Source of the DNA: Polaromonas sp.
GTDB lineage: Bacteria > Pseudomonadota > Gammaproteobacteria > Burkholderiales > Burkholderiaceae_C
Direction of reading: 5' to 3'
Length of the DNA stretch: 64,000 nt
Assembly (NCBI RefSeq): GCF_010365105.1
Contig: NZ_JAAFGZ010000003.1
Span: 1-64,000, forward strand
A model generated the notes under the pieces. That model was not told the origin of the DNA and did no database searches. It saw only the letters and a list, made by a program, of their open reading frames with translations. Shown one piece after another: positions 8,006 to 16,221 of the stretch (positions within the stretch are counted from its first letter, which is position 1; each line of letters starts with the position of its first letter). The position numbers and the translations under genes are program-made.

Positions 8006-8775
8006 GACGACGGAAGCGTGGCCTTTCGATCAAGCAACAGCAGCCACAGCTTCAAGTATCGGTAATAGGTTCCTTCAGCATTGGAGATGGCCAGCGCAAG
8101 GCCCATCCAGCCATCCAGAAACCCCATCTGCAAAAAGTAGGTTCGAATGAATGCCCACAAGCCATGGCCCAGCGCCTTGGGAAAGGATGACGACTTGCCC
8201 TTGCTCAGCAAGCGCTGGGCGCCGGCACTGGAATAGCGATCCACTTTATCCAGAACCGTTTCAAAGTTTGGAAAGCTCTCATGCAGCAAGCGGTTGCGCA
8301 ACGGTCTGACTTGACCATTGACGACAAGTTTTTCATGGATGATGTCATCTGAGAACCGGGCTGCACCACGGCGGAAAAGCCGTGTGACAGGATCCGGGTA
8401 CCAGCCTGAATGACGGATGTATTGGCCGCAGTAGCTCGATAGTCGAGGAAAGCAATAGGCATCGGCTACGGGATGCATAAGGATCTGCTGGATTTCGGCC
8501 TGGAGTTGGACACTCAAGCGTTCGTCAGCATCGATGGAAAGCACCCAGTCGGAACTGGCAAGTGCGAGCGCACGGTTTTTTTGAACACCAAACCCTTGCC
8601 ACTGACTATTAACGCTGACTTCGGCACCAAATTGACGCGCAAGCTGGATCGTTTCGTCCACGCTTCCAGAGTCAAGCACCAGTATCTGATCGGCAAAATG
8701 AACCGAGCGCAGGCATGCCTCGATGTTACGGGCTTCATTCTGTGTAATCACGATGACCGACAAGCTTGTCAACAA
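8002..8775 (-). CDS. Family 2 glycosyltransferase, WaaE/KdtX-like
   Basis: A GT2 enzyme resembling the LPS inner-core beta-glucosyltransferase WaaE/KdtX. It has LSVIVITQNEARNIEACLRS at the N-terminus, LVLDSGSVDETIQLARQFGA, the segment WQGFGVQKNRALALA, and the metal-binding VLSIDADERLS. These, with the downstream FPRLSSYCGQYIRHSGWYPD, are characteristic of the family. The 257 residues fit. The C-terminal hydrophobic stretch (FIRTYFLQMGFLDGWMGLAL) is a typical membrane-association helix. It is the first gene of the minus-strand series through tolB and is divergent from the O-antigen-ligase-like gene. Confidence 0.85.
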   Translation of the reverse strand: MLTSLSVIVITQNEARNIEACLRSVHFADQILVLDSGSVDETIQLARQFGAEVSVNSQWQGFGVQKNRALALASSDWVLSIDADERLSVQLQAEIQQILMHPVADAYCFPRLSSYCGQYIRHSGWYPDPVTRLFRRGAARFSDDIIHEKLVVNGQVRPLRNRLLHESFPNFETVLDKVDRYSSAGAQRLLSKGKSSSFPKALGHGLWAFIRTYFLQMGFLDGWMGLALAISNAEGTYYRYLKLWLLLLDRKATLPSS

Positions 8776-8929
8776 ACGCCTTTTGTATTCACCTTGGCGA
8801 CAGTTCAGGGGCTTGGACCGTCAGCAGATGAGTGCAAAGCATAGCAGACCGTCCAGCCAACAGGCTTTGCAAAATGCTGGTAGGAATCACCGATAATGCG
8901 GGCCAATCCCTTTTAGACCTGAACCTAAC

Positions 8930-10186
8930 TTGTTAAAAAAACCCATCAATTTTCGGCTTGCAGTCATTTGCTTGGCAGCAGCGTCAGTCGGATTGTCGAT
9001 GGTCATTATCAGCATTTCGAAGCTTTTGCTAGTCGTTCTCGGGGCGAGCGTACTGATTTTCGCACGTCGCTTTCAGACACCAGTCCGCCTGCTGAATGGC
9101 ATGAGCACTCCAATTGCAGTGATCGTTGCCCTGGCCGCATTTGCTATGAGTCTTTTATGGACCGTAGCGCCGCTAGATGATGCCCTGGGCTCTCTGGTCA
9201 AATATGGCAAGCTGCTGATGGTGGTCCTTTTGTTGATTACCATCCGTGATCGACGTGAGGCAATTTATGCCTTGGGATCGTTTGCCGTTGCACAGACCTT
9301 CCTGCTGGCAAGTTCCTGGATGCTTTTCGCGCACCTGCCGGTACCTTGGGCGACTTCCCACATGGCATTGACCGAATACGCAGTCTTTTCAAGCTACCTC
9401 GACCAAGGGATCATAAGTTCTGTCTTTGCTGCACTGTGCTGGCATTTGCGCGAACATGCTCCGGGACGGTTTGGCCGAAAACTGGCAATTTTTATCGCTT
9501 TTTTGGGGTTCACCAATGTCTTCTTTGTTCTGATGGGCCGCAGCGCCCATGTGGTTTCGATTGTGTTGATTTCGGTTGCCATCATGTGGGAACTGCCGAA
9601 AAAGTACCGATTCGTCATCGTCGTGCTGCCCTTGCTGCTTGCTGCCGGCTTGTTTTTCGCCTCCAGCAAGGTTCGGGACAGGCTGACGCTGGTTCAAACG
9701 GAAGTGTCTGCCTACTCTACCCAGAAAACGGCCATTACATCGTCTGGAATACGTCTTGACTTGTGGAACACGGCGCTGCAATCCATCGACGAGCATCCGG
9801 TGGCAGGGTCAGGCGTTGGAAGCTGGAGCACCCAGTTCAACCGGCTCCAACATGAGAAAAATCCTGCCCACATCGATATTGCCGGCAACGGCAACCCACA
9901 TCAGGAATTCCTCCTCTGGGGCGTACAACTCGGGATTCCAGGCATCCTACTTTTTATAGCCTTGCTGTTTTCAATGTGGCACGACACGTTGAAGATGGCA
10001 ACGCCGTATGCGCGCGCAACACAGTCAACCCTTATTGCATTGGCTGTCGCCAGCCTTTTCAACTCTTCTCTCTATGATGCGCAGATTGGAGATTTTTTTT
10101 GCATCCTGCTCGGCTTGCTCCTGGCGCTGGGTCATAAAAACCTTCCTGAGTCAATTGCCCACCCTCCTTACCAGCAGGCTGTGTGA
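8930..10186 (+). CDS. O-antigen ligase family protein (WaaL/Wzy_C)
   Basis: A polytopic inner-membrane protein, with about 10-12 hydrophobic helices across 418 residues. The large periplasmic loop after residue 250 contains the Wzy_C signature: RLDLWNTALQSIDEHPVAGS, GVGSW and GNGNPHQEFLLWGVQLG, with the conserved His near residue 324. Members ligate O-antigen or related glycans to lipid A-core, or polymerise them. Translation appears to start at TTG 8930. The gene overlaps msbA by 4 bp (GTGA). The neighbouring LPS glycosyltransferases and MsbA support an LPS role, but polymerase and ligase cannot be told apart here. Confidence 0.82.
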   Translation: MLKKPINFRLAVICLAAASVGLSMVIISISKLLLVVLGASVLIFARRFQTPVRLLNGMSTPIAVIVALAAFAMSLLWTVAPLDDALGSLVKYGKLLMVVLLLITIRDRREAIYALGSFAVAQTFLLASSWMLFAHLPVPWATSHMALTEYAVFSSYLDQGIISSVFAALCWHLREHAPGRFGRKLAIFIAFLGFTNVFFVLMGRSAHVVSIVLISVAIMWELPKKYRFVIVVLPLLLAAGLFFASSKVRDRLTLVQTEVSAYSTQKTAITSSGIRLDLWNTALQSIDEHPVAGSGVGSWSTQFNRLQHEKNPAHIDIAGNGNPHQEFLLWGVQLGIPGILLFIALLFSMWHDTLKMATPYARATQSTLIALAVASLFNSSLYDAQIGDFFCILLGLLLALGHKNLPESIAHPPYQQAV

Positions 10187-11952
10187 ACAAGCCACCTCCA
10201 ATAAAAATAGAGGCCCAGGCCCCAAAACAGACGCTACGGCGCAGGCTGGCGCGTGTGTGGCCATATTTCAGCGGTTCGCGGGCGGGTTGGGCGCTGGCCG
10301 TTGGCTCCACCATCGTCGCTTCCGCGACAGAGCCTTTTGTTCCCGCCTTGCTCAAACCCTTGCTGGATCGGGGTTTCCAGCGGGATGACCTGAATCTCTG
10401 GCTCGTACCCGTCACGCTGATGCTGCTGTTCGTCATCCGGGGGCTTTCGGGATTTCTGGCGCAGTTGGCATTGGCCAAAGTAACCAACGATGGTTTGCTG
10501 GAACTTCGCAAAGCCATGTTCGGCAAACTTCTCAGTGCCCGGCTGAATCTGTTTGCTGACCAAAACGCCAGCATGATTGCCAACACGGTCGTATATGAAG
10601 TGTTCAATGGCTCATCAGCACTGATCAACGCGGTCATGCGACTGGCGCGGGATGTGTTGACACTGCTGGCGCTCATCAGCTACCTGGTCTACCTGAACTG
10701 GAAACTCACGCTGATCGTCGGTTTTCTGTTTCCTGCAGTCGCTCTGGTCATTCAGGTCCTTTCCAAACGCCTGTACCGCCTGACCAAAGAGAGCCAGACG
10801 GCCACGGACAGCCTTGCCTATGTGGTGGAAGAAAATGTCATGGCACATCGGGATGTTCGCCTGCATGGTGCCCAGGCGTCCCAGGCCAGTCGATTTGACA
10901 CTCTGAGCCATTCGCTGCGCAGCCTGTCGATGAAATCAACTGCGGCCTATGCCGGAATGAGTGCCATCACCCAGGTGCTTGCTGCCATGGCGCTTTCGGC
11001 CGTGATTTCGATTGCGCTGATGCAAAGCGCAGAAAACACCACGACAGTGGGCGGTTTCGTCGCTTTTGTGACCGCCATGCTGCTGCTTATCGCGCCCATC
11101 AAAAGCCTGTCGGATGCCGCTACGCCCATCACCCGTGGACTTGCGGCCGTCGAGCGCGGTCTGGACCTCATGGAATTGACCCCCGACGAAACCAGCGGCT
11201 CTTTTCTCAAGGCAAGAGCCGTCGGCGACATTGAATTTTCAGGTGTCGGCGTTGCCTACAAGGCAGATGCGCTGCCTGTGCTGCAGGGCTTCAGCCTGTC
11301 AATTTCTGCCGGAGAAACGCTTGCCATCGTGGGAGCTTCTGGTTCTGGCAAGACCACCCTGGTGAACCTGCTACCCCGTTTCATCGAAATGACGGAGGGC
11401 CGTATTTCCCTGGACGGCGAGGAGATTCGCGAATGGGATCTGGCGTGCCTGCGTTCGCAGTTTGCGGTGGTCAGCCAGCATGTGGTGATGCTCAACAGCA
11501 GCATTGCCGACAACGTGTCCCTTGGGCAGCCATCCGATGCGGCCCGGGTCAGGGACTGCCTCGAAGCTGCAAACCTTGCGTCCTTGCTGGCCGGGCTTCC
11601 TGAAGGCCTGGACACCATGCTGGGCCACAACGCCATGCAGTTGTCGGGTGGTCAGCGCCAGCGGCTGGCCATTGCACGCGCGCTCTACAAGGACGCACCG
11701 ATTCTGATCCTTGATGAAGCCACCTCGGCGCTGGACACCGAATCGGAAATTGCCGTGCAGGAGGCCATCCGGCGGCTCACGGCGGGGCGTACGTCGCTGG
11801 TCATTGCGCACCGCCTGTCAACCATCCAGAATGCCGACCGCATCATCATGATGGATGCAGGGCGGATCATCGAGTCGGGAACGCACAAGGAATTGCTGGC
11901 CATGGATGGCGCTTTTGCACATCTTTACCGCTTGGGTTTTCAATCCTCCTGA
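10183..11952 (+). CDS. msbA: Lipid A export ABC transporter MsbA
   Basis: A fused ABC exporter half-transporter that flips lipid A-core across the inner membrane. It has 589 residues: six transmembrane helices (about 20-310) with the MsbA-type cytoplasmic loop (DSLAYVVEENVMAHRDVRLH), then the ATPase with Walker A GASGSGKTTL near 383, signature LSGGQRQRLAIARAL near 486, Walker B ILILDEATSALD, and the switch His in SLVIAHRLSTI. The GTG start overlaps the stop of the ligase-like gene, so the two are translationally coupled. The final residues are LGFQSS. Confidence 0.92.
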   Translation: MNKPPPIKIEAQAPKQTLRRRLARVWPYFSGSRAGWALAVGSTIVASATEPFVPALLKPLLDRGFQRDDLNLWLVPVTLMLLFVIRGLSGFLAQLALAKVTNDGLLELRKAMFGKLLSARLNLFADQNASMIANTVVYEVFNGSSALINAVMRLARDVLTLLALISYLVYLNWKLTLIVGFLFPAVALVIQVLSKRLYRLTKESQTATDSLAYVVEENVMAHRDVRLHGAQASQASRFDTLSHSLRSLSMKSTAAYAGMSAITQVLAAMALSAVISIALMQSAENTTTVGGFVAFVTAMLLLIAPIKSLSDAATPITRGLAAVERGLDLMELTPDETSGSFLKARAVGDIEFSGVGVAYKADALPVLQGFSLSISAGETLAIVGASGSGKTTLVNLLPRFIEMTEGRISLDGEEIREWDLACLRSQFAVVSQHVVMLNSSIADNVSLGQPSDAARVRDCLEAANLASLLAGLPEGLDTMLGHNAMQLSGGQRQRLAIARALYKDAPILILDEATSALDTESEIAVQEAIRRLTAGRTSLVIAHRLSTIQNADRIIMMDAGRIIESGTHKELLAMDGAFAHLYRLGFQSS

Positions 11953-12132
11953 CTCCATTTCCCGATCAATCCGATCAATCCGATTGGCCGTTGCCTTGCC
12001 CAGCCTCAGCTGGCTGTCCGGCTTCGCGCTTCATCACGTATTGATTGAAAAAGGGAATGAGTGGTTCCGGCTTGGCAGATTCCGCTTTGAAGCCTCGAAC
12101 CCTGAACCCTCGTGAACTCAATCACGGTCAAG

Positions 12133-12783
12133 TCAGCTGACCAGTTTGGCTTGTTGCCTGGTAAAGGCAGCCATGTCGGCATGAAAGTCACTGTCCCCGC
12201 CACGGGTTGCCTGCTGTTCGCCAGGCTCGTCAGGCAGTTCACCCAGAAACAATTCACGCAGCGTGCTGGCCCCGGGCACGTTGAAGGCACTCATAGCGAT
12301 GTAGGCAATGCCGCAATCGAGCAGCAGGGCTTCTTTCAATTCACGGCTGGCCTTGTTGCCATCCTGCTTGCCTAGGACATCCACACAGCCGACGACCTTG
12401 CCGTCCAGTGTGCAGATGGTGAAGGTTGCATAAAGACCACCAAGCATGTTCAGCCATTGATCGCGATTGAATCGCTTTTCATTCTGGCTTTGCGCATGGC
12501 TAGCCGACTTGTGTATTGGCGGTCCCAGCAATTGGGTGAATCGCAGGATGGGAACCTTCACCATGACCGCATGGTCATGAAAGACGCCTCTTAGCAAATG
12601 CCATACTTCCTGTTCATGTCGGCTGAAAATCGGTCGCCCCCTCAGAGGCAACAAGCCGGGCAACGGCCAAGCCAGCTTGTTGCTGACCTTGCGCCGACCC
12701 TGCCAGACCGTCCATAGCCAGGCACCCGAGAGCATCCCGACCAGCAGACTCAATACCGACACAATGACGGGCCATTCGCTCAA
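12133..12783 (-). CDS. DUF2726-type membrane-anchored protein, 216 aa
   Basis: One N-terminal transmembrane helix (about residues 5-25, VIVSVLSLLVGMLSGAWLWT) anchors a cytoplasmic domain of the DUF2726 type. That domain reads RPIFSRHEQEVWHLLRGVFH at the start, VMVKVPILRFTQLLG, then FTICTLDGKVVGCVDVLGKQ and ALLLDCGIAYIAMSA. The fold is related to restriction-endonuclease-like and topoisomerase-associated domains, but the activity is unknown. It converges with msbA, about 180 bp away. Start chosen at the first ATG, which gives a complete membrane helix. Confidence 0.65.
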   Translation of the reverse strand: MSEWPVIVSVLSLLVGMLSGAWLWTVWQGRRKVSNKLAWPLPGLLPLRGRPIFSRHEQEVWHLLRGVFHDHAVMVKVPILRFTQLLGPPIHKSASHAQSQNEKRFNRDQWLNMLGGLYATFTICTLDGKVVGCVDVLGKQDGNKASRELKEALLLDCGIAYIAMSAFNVPGASTLRELFLGELPDEPGEQQATRGGDSDFHADMAAFTRQQAKLVS

Positions 12784-13173
12784 AATAAACTCTCTTTGCT
12801 TGCGTTATGTACCGGGTCGGCGGGCTGCCGAAGCCAAGGCAGGTTCCATCGTCAATGCTGGAGCAAAACCATGCTGCATCATGAACGAGATAGCGGCGAA
12901 CGGCAACCGGATTCATCGATCAGCATGGCGCTTGCACGCGTTAACATGGCGAGCGGAATTTCATCCAAACAGCGTGATTTCGCGTATGGATCACTGCCCG
13001 CCAACCTTCACCTTTACCCCTTCAAGCCCATCATGAATTTTACGTACAGAATTTCGGCTGTTGCCGACACCCTTAGCATGACACCTGGCACGCGATTTCG
13101 GGTGGAACGCAGGAATGGCATCAACATCGCGGCAGCCGTGCTGCGCGTTCGCTGAACGCCGGCCAGATTCGCC
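12784..13173. other. 390-bp intergenic region
   Basis: Non-coding as far as I can tell. It separates the minus-strand DUF2726 gene from the plus-strand ABC permease gene and should carry both promoters. Open frames here have no recognisable domain and lack convincing start signals. I see no RNA gene. A binding protein, usually expected beside such a permease, is not encoded here. Confidence 0.5.
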
Positions 13174-13941
13174 ATGGAGCAAGTTCTCTGGTTCGGCTGG
13201 TTTCGCGCCGACATCATTTCCCAATATGCCGGCCTGTTCTGGCGCGGTCTGCAAATGACCATTGCCGTCACGCTGATCTGCATCGTGCAGGGGACGGCGC
13301 TTGGCTTGGCCGTTGGCCTGGCGCGTGTTGCCGAGGCGCGGCATGCACCGGCCAAACAATTGTGCAAATACCTGCTGCAATGGCCGGCCGCCGTGTATGT
13401 CAGCTTTTTCCGGGGCACGCCGCTGTTCGTGCAGATTTTGCTGATTCACTTTGCCTTGCTGCCACTCTTTATCAATCCAACGGACGGCCTGCTCATTTCG
13501 GGTGAAGCGGCACGCGACCTGAAGCAAAACTACGGCGCCTTCCTGTCTGGCGTGGTGGCCCTCACGCTCAATTCAGGCGCCTATATTTCAGAGATTTTCC
13601 GGGCCGGCATCCAGTCGATTGATCGCGGCCAGGTCGAGGCTTCCCGCTCGCTGGGCATGTCGTTTCCCCGGACGATGTACCACATCATCCTGCCGCAAGC
13701 TTTCCGCCGGATGCTGCCGCCGCTGGGCAACAACGCGATTTCGCTGCTCAAGGACTCGTCGCTGATCTCGGCCATTGGGCTGGCCGAACTCGCCTATGCA
13801 GCGCGTACCGTGGCGGGTGCCTATTCGCGCTACTGGGAACCGTATCTCACAATTTCGCTCATGTACTGGATACTGACGCTGGGCCTGGCCTACGGCGTGA
13901 AACGACTGGAGGCACGCTATGGACGAGGTGATTCGCGTTAA
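13174..13941 (+). CDS. Polar amino-acid ABC transporter permease
   Basis: A HisM/GlnP-type inner-membrane subunit of an amino-acid importer. The 255 residues include the family opening [16 protein letters not shown], a periplasmic insertion, and the EAA loop [20 protein letters not shown] followed by [20 protein letters not shown], which contacts the ATPase. The ATG lies after CGCC with no strong ribosome site. The end overlaps the ATPase gene by 23 bp, so the two are coupled. No substrate-binding protein gene is adjacent; it must be supplied from elsewhere. Confidence 0.9.
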   Translation: MEQVLWFGWFRADIISQYAGLFWRGLQMTIAVTLICIVQGTALGLAVGLARVAEARHAPAKQLCKYLLQWPAAVYVSFFRGTPLFVQILLIHFALLPLFINPTDGLLISGEAARDLKQNYGAFLSGVVALTLNSGAYISEIFRAGIQSIDRGQVEASRSLGMSFPRTMYHIILPQAFRRMLPPLGNNAISLLKDSSLISAIGLAELAYAARTVAGAYSRYWEPYLTISLMYWILTLGLAYGVKRLEARYGRGDSR

Positions 13942-14650
13942 GGGGCTGACCAAGCTCTTTGGCAAGCTGGCGGTATTGCGCGGCATTGACTGTGCCATCC
14001 AGGCGACCGAAGTGGTTTGCGTGATTGGCCCGTCAGGCTCGGGCAAGAGCACGTTTCTTCGCTGCCTCAATGGCCTGGAGGATGCCTCGGGCGGCGAGGT
14101 ACTGGTCCACGGCGTGTCGGTGCATGAACCTAAAACCGATGTGGATGCGCTGCGTTCCGAAATCGGCATGGTGTTTCAGCGCTTCAACCTGTTCCCGCAC
14201 AAGACCGTGCTGGAGAACATCACCCTGGCGCCGTCCAAGGTGCGCGGCCTCACGCATGCCCAGGCACGGGTTCGCGCCTGCGAGTTACTGGAAAAAGTAG
14301 GGCTGATCGACAAAATCAATGCCTATCCCAGCCAGTTGTCCGGCGGGCAGCAGCAGCGGGTGGCCATTGCCCGGGCGCTGGCGATGCAGCCGCGCATCAT
14401 GCTGTTCGACGAGCCCACATCCGCGCTGGACCCCGAGATGGTCGGCGAGGTACTGGCGGTCATGCAGGCCCTGGCCGAGGAAGGCATGACCATGGTGGTG
14501 GTGACCCATGAAATGGGCTTTGCCCGTCAGGTGGCCGACCGGGTGGTCTTCATCGACGAAGGCGTGATCGTTGAAGAGGGAACGCCGGCTGCGATTTTTG
14601 ACAATCCCCAGCAAGACCGTACGCGCCGCTTCCTGAGCAAGGTGCTGTAA
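13919..14650 (+). CDS. Polar amino-acid ABC transporter ATP-binding protein (GlnQ-like)
   Basis: The ATPase partner of the preceding permease. It has Walker [10 protein letters not shown] (about 40-48), Q-loop [17 protein letters not shown], signature [15 protein letters not shown], Walker [21 protein letters not shown] and the switch His in [16 protein letters not shown], all typical of the polar amino-acid uptake (PAAT) family. The 243 residues are normal. The gene is followed by a copy of the GCTA-N9-TAGC repeat and then by convergent genes. Confidence 0.92.
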   Translation: MDEVIRVKGLTKLFGKLAVLRGIDCAIQATEVVCVIGPSGSGKSTFLRCLNGLEDASGGEVLVHGVSVHEPKTDVDALRSEIGMVFQRFNLFPHKTVLENITLAPSKVRGLTHAQARVRACELLEKVGLIDKINAYPSQLSGGQQQRVAIARALAMQPRIMLFDEPTSALDPEMVGEVLAVMQALAEEGMTMVVVTHEMGFARQVADRVVFIDEGVIVEEGTPAAIFDNPQQDRTRRFLSKVL

Positions 14651-14716
14651 ACCCGCTGCCTTGACGAAAATAAATGGGGGAAATAGCCTTTTCCGCATTA
14701 CCCACGGGCATATGCA

Positions 14717-14733
14717 GCTATTTTTAAGATAGC
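14717..14733 (-). repeat. GCTA-N9-TAGC element, copy 2
   Basis: A 17-bp core between convergent genes; in minus orientation it continues TAGCTGCATATGCC. It can fold as a small hairpin. Confidence 0.7.
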
Positions 14734-14753
14734 AAACCGGCCCTTCGCTGCCT

Positions 14754-14966
14754 TCAGCGCTTGCGCAGTGGGTCGAGCAGCGGAGAGAGTCCGTTGTGGT
14801 CGATTTCCTGCATCAAGGCCAGCAGGCGGCCAATTTCGCCTTTCGGGAAGCCTTCGCGCGCAAACCAGTTCAGGTAGTTGCCCGGAAGGTCGGCAATCGG
14901 CGTTCCCTTGTATTTTCCGAAAGGCATGACACGCGTCAGCAGCAGCGGGAGGTCCTCGGGATTCAT
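14754..14966 (-). CDS. DUF3820 family protein, 70 aa
   Basis: A small cytoplasmic protein. MPFGKYKGTPIADLPGNYLN with WFAREGFPKGEIGRLLALM is the DUF3820 pattern, also found fused to some exonuclease-type proteins. The function is unknown. The start is the ATG at 14966 (MNPEDLPLLLTRVM), 2 bp after the stop of the SUI1-type gene, so it is co-translated. A longer frame exists upstream but only overlaps the SUI1 coding sequence. Confidence 0.75.
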   Translation of the reverse strand: MNPEDLPLLLTRVMPFGKYKGTPIADLPGNYLNWFAREGFPKGEIGRLLALMQEIDHNGLSPLLDPLRKR

Positions 14967-14968
14967 CT

Positions 14969-15331
14969 TCAGCCGCCTGCCCTTTTGGCGGCAAAGCCCT
15001 GTTTGGCCAGTGCCTGCATCACCTGATCGCAGTGGTCGCCCTGCACTTCGATGACTCCGTCCTTGACCGTTCCGCCCGAACCGCAGGCAGCCTTGAGCTG
15101 CTTGCCAAGCTGCAGCAGCGCCGGCTCGTCGAGCGCCATCCCCGTGACCAGCGTGACGGTCTTGCCGCCCCGGCCCTTGGTGCTGCGGGAAACGCGGGCC
15201 ACGCCGTCCGACCTGGGCAGTGCTTTTGCCAGCCTGCAGACGCAGGCCGACGCCGGCTGGCGGCAGTCGGGGCACATGCGTCCGGCATCGGTTGAATAGA
15301 CGAGGCCCGTGGCAGACAAGGCTTTTTTCAT
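14969..15331 (-). CDS. SUI1/eIF1-type translation factor (YciH-like)
   Basis: A 120-residue protein. The N-terminal part (GLVYSTDAGRMCPDCRQPAS and a further Cys pair) is followed by a SUI1 domain with VSRSTKGRGGKTVTLVTGMA and LKAACGSGGTVKDGVIEVQG, ending in DHCDQVMQALAKQGF. Bacterial YciH is reported to act on translation initiation under stress. The ATG at 15331 starts MKKALSATG; an upstream in-frame extension is rich in Pro/Ser/Thr and not conserved-looking. Confidence 0.85.
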   Translation of the reverse strand: MKKALSATGLVYSTDAGRMCPDCRQPASACVCRLAKALPRSDGVARVSRSTKGRGGKTVTLVTGMALDEPALLQLGKQLKAACGSGGTVKDGVIEVQGDHCDQVMQALAKQGFAAKRAGG

Positions 15332-15374
15332 GGTCAGGGAGTTTCTCAATGTGCGATGCCCGGCTGCAGGCATT

Positions 15375-15809
15375 TCAGTTGTTGATGATGTTCGAGGTCT
15401 GGCAGGCGGCCCGGATGATTCGCTGGTGGGGGTTGGGCTCGACATCGCGAAACTGCATCATGCGGGGCTCCGTTTGCGAATACTCCCGCCGCAAATAAGG
15501 TTCGCCCTTCCAGCCTGGCACGCGGTAGTAGTCAATCGACAGGAAGCGTGCCACACCCTGGGGGCACTCAAAAAGAACTTCGGAGACATACGATCGGTAG
15601 ATGACGCCGTCCCAGTTGGCGCGGTCTTGCGAGCGGCTGACACGCACCCGCATGATGCGCGTATCGCCCGTGATGGAAACCGGGGTCGGGTCAACCTCGA
15701 TGGTGTTGACGCTTTCGTCGGCTGCGTCGCCCATGATGTTGAACCAATCGGTCCCGGCGTGCGCCAACGTGTGGCACCACAGGCAGCACAACATTATTAA
15801 AGTTTTCAT
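15375..15809 (-). CDS. Exported surface-adhesin-E-like protein, 144 aa
   Basis: A signal peptide (MKTLIMLCCLWCHTLAHA, cleavage near residue 18) is followed by a small beta-rich domain: DWFNIMGDAADESVNTIEVD, RIMRVRVSRSQDRANWDGVI, LFECPQGVARFLSIDYY. Two Cys residues in the mature part could pair. The pattern resembles the surface-adhesin protein E family of small secreted proteins in beta- and gammaproteobacteria. The function here is unknown; it is predicted to be periplasmic or outer-surface. Confidence 0.65.
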   Translation of the reverse strand: MKTLIMLCCLWCHTLAHAGTDWFNIMGDAADESVNTIEVDPTPVSITGDTRIMRVRVSRSQDRANWDGVIYRSYVSEVLFECPQGVARFLSIDYYRVPGWKGEPYLRREYSQTEPRMMQFRDVEPNPHQRIIRAACQTSNIINN

Positions 15810-16221
15810 TGATCAGATCACCCGTATTTCCAGGTGTTTGAGGTTTAACCAGGGACTGACGGACCCTGCAAAAAAGCAGGAGATCACGGGCTTTAAACCA
15901 CTTGAAAAAGACCAATTATCAATCCGCAGTGCGTCAGCTCATCCGCAACAGGGTAACCCGCCAGCAGATATCAGAGGCATCAACTGAATGCAGACTGCCT
16001 GCAAGCACTGGCAGGGCAAAACCATCCAGTCCCGCACGACAACGACCCAAAGCTTTTTGCTACTTTATTTATAGCTGCTGGCGCATACCAGATGGGCGCC
16101 AGGGTCCTTTTTTATAAAAAAATCAGTTGCCCGGCTTGAATCAATCCGCGCCAAGCCCACGACTCCAGAACAGCCCGCATTTCAACGCTGAACAGGACAG
16201 GCAGCGCAGGGAAAGACCGGG
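15810..16221. other. 412-bp intergenic region
   Basis: Upstream region of the 15375 gene and downstream region of the large PBP gene. It contains the GCTA-N9-TAGC copy 3 element with an extended hairpin (see 16059-16113). No coding frame with a credible start is visible in the rest. Confidence 0.5.
16059..16113 (+). repeat. GCTA-N9-TAGC element, copy 3, with terminator-like hairpin
   Basis: The 17-bp core (16059-16075) runs directly into TGCTGGCGC. CTGGCGC (16078-16084) pairs perfectly with GCGCCAG (16096-16102) and is followed by a T-run (16108-16113). This is the most complete copy in the window. Both flanking genes are on the other strand, so the hairpin is not in the orientation needed to stop them. 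Confidence 0.7.

Noticed and set aside
12796..13155. Open frame of about 119 codons upstream of the ABC permease
   Set aside because: No ribosome site, no domain and atypical composition; it does not resemble a binding protein.
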